Source: an uncultured cyanobacterium
GTDB lineage: Bacteria > Cyanobacteriota > Cyanobacteriia > Pseudanabaenales > Pseudanabaenaceae
Assembly: GCA_903819605.1 (NCBI GenBank)
Contig: CAIJEA010000557.1
Location: forward strand, 1 to 9,408
Reading direction: 5' to 3'
Length of the DNA: 9,408 bases
The notes under the pieces: generated by a model
Told to the model about the DNA's origin: nothing
Databases searched by the model: none
Seen by the model: only the letters and a program-made list of their open reading frames with translations
Program-made: the position numbers and the translations under genes
In this document: piece after piece, positions 6,013-9,408 of the stretch
Layout of the letters: each line of letters opens with the position of its first letter
Numbering within the stretch: position 1 is the first letter of the stretch

Positions 6013-6594
6013 ATTGCATCCTGAACTTTCGGCTTGGCGAATTGAGCCTAGTAAGGTCGAAATAATCACACATTTTTTGCGATCGCCCACTCTAGAAACA
6101 AAGGTAATCCGCCCTAACTCACCAAGCCCATTTGGATTGCCTTGCGACTTAAATTGAACACGATATACATCAGGTTCGGGAATCGCTGTAAGTTTTGTCA
6201 ATGTTGTTCGCGGTTCTGTCTCCGTATTATCAACAATCCTTACCCCTTCATCAAAGTTTTGCCAAGGTAGATTATCCCAATATGCTTTATTTGTCGTGGA
6301 AGTAGGTGCAGGATGTATAGCATATTGGGAACCAGTGGGCGTATTTCTAAACGAGGCTTGCCACATAATATTGCTCCGTTTGGCATTGCTCTGAGCCAAA
6401 CGCAGAGTACTATAGGCTCGACTCTGGGTAGCATTTAACCTTTGATTGTTCACAAAACTGAACCAAGATACTGCTGCCATTGAAGCGATAATACCAATTA
6501 TTGCAAGAACAGCTAAGATTTCAAGCATCGTAAAGCCCATAGCTTTACGATGGCGATCACGCCTTCCTTTTAGATACTTCCTTATATTGTTCAC
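6004..6594 (-). CDS. Pseudopilin, GspH/FimT-like, with class III prepilin signal
   Basis: A 196-residue minor pilin-type protein of a type IV pilus or type II-like secretion machine, expected in the inner membrane and then in the pilus or pseudopilus tip after processing. A basic 20-residue leader ends in Gly20, followed by FTMLE (Phe21, Glu25): the prepilin peptidase site, cutting after Gly20. The hydrophobic helix is about 21-45. The C-terminus carries a cysteine pair (Cys175, Cys193) around STLLGS, suited to a disulfide loop. It is clearly paralogous to the next gene upstream (6720-7280): SFVNNQRLNATQSR here aligns with SFLNNNRLSSSQSR there, both leading into AKRS. The start is GTG 6594, with a good sigma70-like promoter at 6622-6650. 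It is the last gene of the minus-strand pseudopilin cluster. The polysaccharide-secretion role is inferred from its HpsB/C-like neighbours. Confidence 0.85.
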   Translation of the reverse strand: MNNIRKYLKGRRDRHRKAMGFTMLEILAVLAIIGIIASMAAVSWFSFVNNQRLNATQSRAYSTLRLAQSNAKRSNIMWQASFRNTPTGSQYAIHPAPTSTTNKAYWDNLPWQNFDEGVRIVDNTETEPRTTLTKLTAIPEPDVYRVQFKSQGNPNGLGELGRITFVSRVGDRKKCVIISTLLGSIRQAESSGCNQT

Positions 6595-6621
6595 AACTGT
6601 AACTTACGATTTTTAAGTGTA

Positions 6622-6650
6622 ATTATCTAGTAATTTTCGCTAAAAATCAA
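6622..6650 (-). promoter_or_regulatory. Sigma70-type promoter for the last pseudopilin gene
   Basis: On the - strand TTGATT (6645-6650) is followed after exactly 17 bases by GATAAT (6622-6627): four of six and five of six matches to the consensus hexamers. Transcription would start near 6615, leaving a leader of about 20 bases before GTG 6594. This suggests the last pseudopilin can be made independently of its upstream neighbour. Confidence 0.5.
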
Positions 6651-6691
6651 CGATCTAATTTCAATCTTAAATCATCTGTAAGAAGTAGTAT

Positions 6692-6715
6692 TTTAAAAAA
6701 TCATTTAAAAAATCA
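6692..6715. repeat. Two tandem 12-bp repeats
   Basis: TTTAAAAAATCA occurs twice without a gap (6692-6703 and 6704-6715), just after the stop of the upstream pseudopilin gene. No terminator-like hairpin is visible in this 125-base intergenic region, so the two pseudopilin genes may also be co-transcribed. The repeat may be simple slippage in AT-rich DNA. Confidence 0.6.
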
Positions 6716-6719
6716 TTAT

Positions 6720-7280
6720 TTATGGGGTATTACAGTCAGCATCAGATTCAGAGCCTGATTTCATCGAGCCTAACAGTGTCGTAATTGTAGTGCAACGTCT
6801 GAGCTTAGAACTAGTAGTAGGATTTAAGACTATCCTAAGTGGAAAGGTAGCACTTGAAATTGTAGAACCATTTAAAAGTGTAGGTACTCCTTGAACATTA
6901 AATGAAATCGTCACTGGCAATGTCATTGCAGTATAAGTACTACCTTGGGTAAAAGAATATACTTGTACACCCTTTTCTAAATATTGAGTTTGCGATCTAC
7001 TAGTAGTAACATAAGCCCCATTTGTTGCATCAGTAGCGATAGTGAAAATAGTTGGAGAGCCACTTCTCTTCGCTGTAGCTTGAGCATCTTTGATTGTGCT
7101 AAATACCCTACTTTGAGATGAACTCAGACGATTGTTATTTAAAAAACTAAGCCACCCTGGAGCCGCGATCGCAGCTAAGACACCAACGATAAGAATGACA
7201 ACTAAAACTTCAATCAACGTAAAACCGCGATCTCGCCTCTGCAACAGTACTTCTCGATTGTGTTTAGATAACCACAGCAT
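6720..7280 (-). CDS. Pseudopilin, GspH/FimT-like, paralogue of its downstream neighbour
   Basis: A 186-residue pseudopilin. The basic 19-residue leader ends in Gly19, followed by FTLIE (Phe20, Glu24), the prepilin peptidase site. The membrane helix is about 20-43. The remainder is a Ser/Thr-rich beta-type head, poor in charged residues, as in GspH/FimT minor pilins. Two C-terminal cysteines (Cys163, Cys183) flank TTLLGS, matching the arrangement in 6004-6594 and pointing to tandem duplication. ATG 7280 has a strong AAGGAG (7289-7294) eight bases upstream, the clearest ribosome-binding site of the cluster. Upstream lie two hairpins that separate it from the HpsC-like gene. By position it could correspond to the third pseudopilin (HpsD) of hps loci, but I do not recognise it well enough to name it. 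Confidence 0.85.
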   Translation of the reverse strand: MLWLSKHNREVLLQRRDRGFTLIEVLVVILIVGVLAAIAAPGWLSFLNNNRLSSSQSRVFSTIKDAQATAKRSGSPTIFTIATDATNGAYVTTSRSQTQYLEKGVQVYSFTQGSTYTAMTLPVTISFNVQGVPTLLNGSTISSATFPLRIVLNPTTSSKLRRCTTITTLLGSMKSGSESDADCNTP

Positions 7281-7335
7281 TTGAATATCTCCTTAGGGAT
7301 TTGCAGATTGGGACATTGTGCTCACATAGCGATGT

Positions 7336-7388
7336 AAAAGCCCAAAGAGAATTGAGGCGCATTGCGCCACAACTCTCTTTGGGCTTTT
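7336..7388 (-). terminator. 53-bp near-perfect palindrome with T run, between pseudopilin genes
   Basis: Arms 7336-7360 and 7364-7388 are reverse complementary over 25 bp with two mismatches, around the loop ATT. The centre GGCGC-ATT-GCGCC contains, on the opposite strand, the same GCGCAATGCGC as the palindrome at 730-740. On the - strand the stem ends in GGGCTTTT, like an intrinsic terminator for transcripts from the HpsB/HpsC-like genes. It lies 55 bases before the start of the next pseudopilin gene, so it may also act as an attenuator in that gene's leader. Confidence 0.65.
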
Positions 7389-7452
7389 GGATTTGTTCTA
7401 ACATAACTGTCTATCGCTATAACTAACTAACAAAAATATCGATTAAGGCTTT

Positions 7453-7490
7453 AGAAGGTTTCTCATTGCCATGGCAATAAGAAACCTTCT
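7453..7490 (-). terminator. Hairpin just after the HpsC-like gene
   Basis: AGAAGGTTTCT (7453-7463) pairs exactly with AGAAACCTTCT (7480-7490). Inside, ATTGCCATGGCAAT (7465-7478) is itself a perfect palindrome, and only one pair (C7464 with A7479) is mismatched. It starts eight bases after the stop on the - strand. A U tract is weak in either direction, so it may protect the mRNA 3' end or assist the stronger hairpin at 7336-7388. Confidence 0.5.
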
Positions 7491-7497
7491 TTAAATA

Positions 7498-8901
7498 CTA
7501 CTGAGTGTATACTCTGCCATTTCCATAGGCTCTAATGTTGCCAGTTGAGAAAAAGGAACTTAATGTACTAGACGAAACCGAACTTAGTCTTTGACTTACA
7601 GTTTGGTTGAGTCTCAATCTCGCCAAGGCATTACCGCGCAAGTAGATTCGTGCTACGTTTTGAGATGAATTCACACAAACATAAAAGCTACTAATGTTTT
7701 GAGCTGGGTTTGACGAGGCAGTAGAGAATGTAGCAGGAATTCTTTGAGATGCGGAAGAGGAAGCCCCCCCCGTACCAACATTTTCTATATAGCAATCTGG
7801 ATTAGTCGATGGAGTTCCAGCGACATTCGCCCTAATAGGAATATCAACTGGTGCATTGCCTACTGGTGCATTGCTAGGAATTCCATCATCTTGATCTGTA
7901 GAGTAAGGCGAATCATCAAGAAAATCCATCAAAACAGTTGGTGTATTAGTGGCAAGATACCCTGCTGGAGCCTTTGTCCATTGATTCATAAGTGAATCTA
8001 CAGTACCACCTTGAGACGAAAATGGTGTAAAACCTTGATCGGGAGCTGTCCAATAATTGACCATACTAGAGCCAGCGATCGCCCCTGGAGGTGTAAAATC
8101 AACACGAGCTATGGGTTTAGGATCGCTACAAGCTGTAGGTGTAGTTATGTAATCGGCTTGGCAAGTTGAACGAATCCCATCGTTAAGCTCCCAGCGTCCT
8201 AATCTAGCAGCATTCGACCAAGTTGGGTTTGCCCCACTAGCATTATCATAGATAAGATAGTAGGCAACTAAAGAATAGGCATATTGACCCGAACCGATTG
8301 GATTACCATTAGCGTCATAGCAACCTGTACTTGTTGTTGATGTACCATATGCCAAACATCCTACTTGTTTAGTCACACCTCCTCCAACATTGACAGTATC
8401 CGTAGGATTGTAATACTTGCGTTTCCAGAAGACTAAGACAGGAGTACTGTTAGCAAAAATGGAATTATCAGTAACTTGTGGAAGCTGATCTTTGATACCA
8501 CTTGTAGTATTGGTGTTACCAACAGCACTGACGGTGTTTAAACTATCGGCGTTATAGATATAGACAGCTTCTTGCAGGTCATCAGATATATAGTTGAGAG
8601 CCGCTTGTATATCTGACTGTGATTCGACCTTCGCTTGTTCTCTGCGATCAGTTTCCATAATATTGACCGTAAAGGCAAGCAAAGTACTAATAATTACCGT
8701 TGCTATCAACATCGAAACCAAAAGTTCGATTAAAGTAAAACCTCTTACTCTCGCAGTCATGCGATCGCCTACAGTAAATACCCTAGCAATTAGACGTTTA
8801 AAAAATATCCTTAACTCAAACAACAGTCTACCAATGAGATCGCGTTGAAGCCTCTGATGAGAACGATTGTGCCTGAATAATTTGCGTATTGAGAATATCA
8901 T
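7498..8901 (-). CDS. hpsC: HpsC-like hormogonium polysaccharide secretion pseudopilin
   Basis: A large pseudopilin of 467 residues from ATG 8901. The prepilin site is Gly54 followed by FTLIELL (Phe55, Glu59), then a membrane helix (about 55-77). After it comes DRREQAKVESQSDIQAALNYISDDLQEAVYIYN, which I recall as typical of cyanobacterial HpsC. The extracytoplasmic head is long, Ser/Asn/Gly-rich and has several cysteines. HpsC-type proteins are minor pilins needed for polysaccharide export and gliding in filamentous cyanobacteria (family knowledge). The leader from ATG 8901 is unusually long and basic. ATG 8760 (Met48) would give a seven-residue leader of ordinary type; neither start has a strong Shine-Dalgarno. 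A G8 run in the coding strand (7764-7771) could allow frameshifting. The gene follows the HpsB-like gene after 76 bp on the same strand. Confidence 0.75.
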   Translation of the reverse strand: MIFSIRKLFRHNRSHQRLQRDLIGRLLFELRIFFKRLIARVFTVGDRMTARVRGFTLIELLVSMLIATVIISTLLAFTVNIMETDRREQAKVESQSDIQAALNYISDDLQEAVYIYNADSLNTVSAVGNTNTTSGIKDQLPQVTDNSIFANSTPVLVFWKRKYYNPTDTVNVGGGVTKQVGCLAYGTSTTSTGCYDANGNPIGSGQYAYSLVAYYLIYDNASGANPTWSNAARLGRWELNDGIRSTCQADYITTPTACSDPKPIARVDFTPPGAIAGSSMVNYWTAPDQGFTPFSSQGGTVDSLMNQWTKAPAGYLATNTPTVLMDFLDDSPYSTDQDDGIPSNAPVGNAPVDIPIRANVAGTPSTNPDCYIENVGTGGASSSASQRIPATFSTASSNPAQNISSFYVCVNSSQNVARIYLRGNALARLRLNQTVSQRLSSVSSSTLSSFFSTGNIRAYGNGRVYTQ

Positions 8902-8977
8902 GGCAGTATAAGAACGTGAGGATAGAAGTGTGATTAAGAATATTTAATAAAAGCCCAAATAAATATAACAGTCACAT

Positions 8978-9408
8978 CTATAAACGACTTTTAATCTGAC
9001 TAAGGGTACTTGTTGGAGGGTTAATATCAACCTTCATAACGACTAAAGGACAGTCTTTTGCTCCACCTGTGCTAGTAACAACTTTACGAGCATTCGGACA
9101 AAGCCCATCATCATTACCTGTCTGCATGATCAATCCCGATTGCAATCCGTTTAAATTTCCCGACGCATCTTGTGTAAATGCATCAGCCCGATATACTCTC
9201 ACCTCCATATAAAATCCCTGTGTTGTCAAATCATTACCAGCACTTCGCATAGGTTGAATCACCAAGTCCTGTGGATCGTTAACGGTAAAGCCGCTGCCAT
9301 TAGTGTCCACCTTAACTCCAGCGATCGCATTCAAATTTGCAATATTAGTACTGTTTGGTGCAGGTACATCAGAAAAGTATTGGTTACGACTAGTTTGCGG
9401 TCCGCCAA
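8978..9408 (-). CDS. hpsB: HpsB-like pseudopilin, C-terminal part only (runs off the window)
   Basis: The frame is open from TAG 8978-8980 to the right edge of the window, giving 142 residues of the C-terminal region. The TTG at 9334 is not the real start: sense codons continue upstream through YFSDVPAP to the edge. Visible text includes DLVIQPMRSAGNDLTTQGFYMEVRVYRADAF and CPLVVMKVDINPP, with two cysteines (in LCPNARK and DCPLVV). The prepilin signal and membrane helix expected at the N-terminus are outside the window. The HpsB name rests on position directly upstream of the HpsC-like gene and on recalled resemblance of the C-terminal region, so it is provisional. Confidence 0.6.
   Translation of the reverse strand, partial: GGPQTSRNQYFSDVPAPNSTNIANLNAIAGVKVDTNGSGFTVNDPQDLVIQPMRSAGNDLTTQGFYMEVRVYRADAFTQDASGNLNGLQSGLIMQTGNDDGLCPNARKVVTSTGGAKDCPLVVMKVDINPPTSTLSQIKSRL

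Noticed and set aside
1..9408. Search by eye for CRISPR arrays, insertion sequences, transposases, phage genes and rRNA.
   Set aside because: No regularly spaced direct repeats, transposase-like proteins or terminal inverted repeats with target duplications were seen. The repeated GCGATCGC words are HIP1 sites, a genome-wide cyanobacterial signature rather than a local element.

Overview
The window is bacterial chromosome from a cyanobacterium, probably a filamentous one. At least 16 copies of the cyanobacterial HIP1 octamer GCGATCGC are spread through it (398, 832, 1040, 1146, 2054, 3143, 3824, 4189, 5211, 5389, 5884, 6079, 7165, 8075, 8761, 9321). Several genes belong to cyanobacterial families: a CytM-type cytochrome c, an Rre1/Ycf29-type response regulator, and Hps-type pseudopilins. 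Moderate GC plus an hps-like cluster fits a Pseudanabaena-like lineage, but the genus is a guess.

Layout. 1-307 is AT-rich leader without a convincing gene. 308-721 (+) is a membrane-anchored cytochrome c (cytM), converging on rph (RNase PH, 764-1483, -) across a perfect 53-bp palindrome. Upstream of rph on the same strand is a membrane Ser/Thr protein kinase with extracytoplasmic TPRs (1564-3030, -). A tRNA-Lys(CTT) follows (3235-3306, +), then a second long palindrome and the LuxR-type response regulator (3472-4170, -). A divergent intergenic region with a third palindrome separates it from a + strand pair: an ABC-2 permease and a winged-helix protein that resembles the N-terminal part of AAA ATPases, joined by an ATGA overlap (4389-5992).

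6004-9408 is a minus-strand pseudopilin cluster. In transcription order it holds the 3' part of an HpsB-like protein, an HpsC-like protein, then two paralogous GspH/FimT-like pseudopilins. Three have the class III prepilin signal G^FT[LM][IL]E; the N-terminus of the fourth lies outside the window. Such minor pilins are expected in a type IV pilus or type II-like secretion machine, which in filamentous cyanobacteria serves polysaccharide secretion and gliding. Two hairpins divide the HpsB/C pair from the two small pseudopilins, and a good sigma70-like promoter precedes the last gene.

The most unusual structural theme is a set of four near-perfect palindromes of 51-56 bp (709-761, 3349-3399, 4219-4274, 7336-7388). 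They share an architecture: 22-25 bp arms, a GC-rich centre with a 3-8 nt loop, and unrelated AT-rich outer arms. Some sit where terminators belong, one lies in a divergent promoter region, and one has an arm extending into a coding sequence. No insertion sequence, CRISPR array, phage gene or rRNA was seen.
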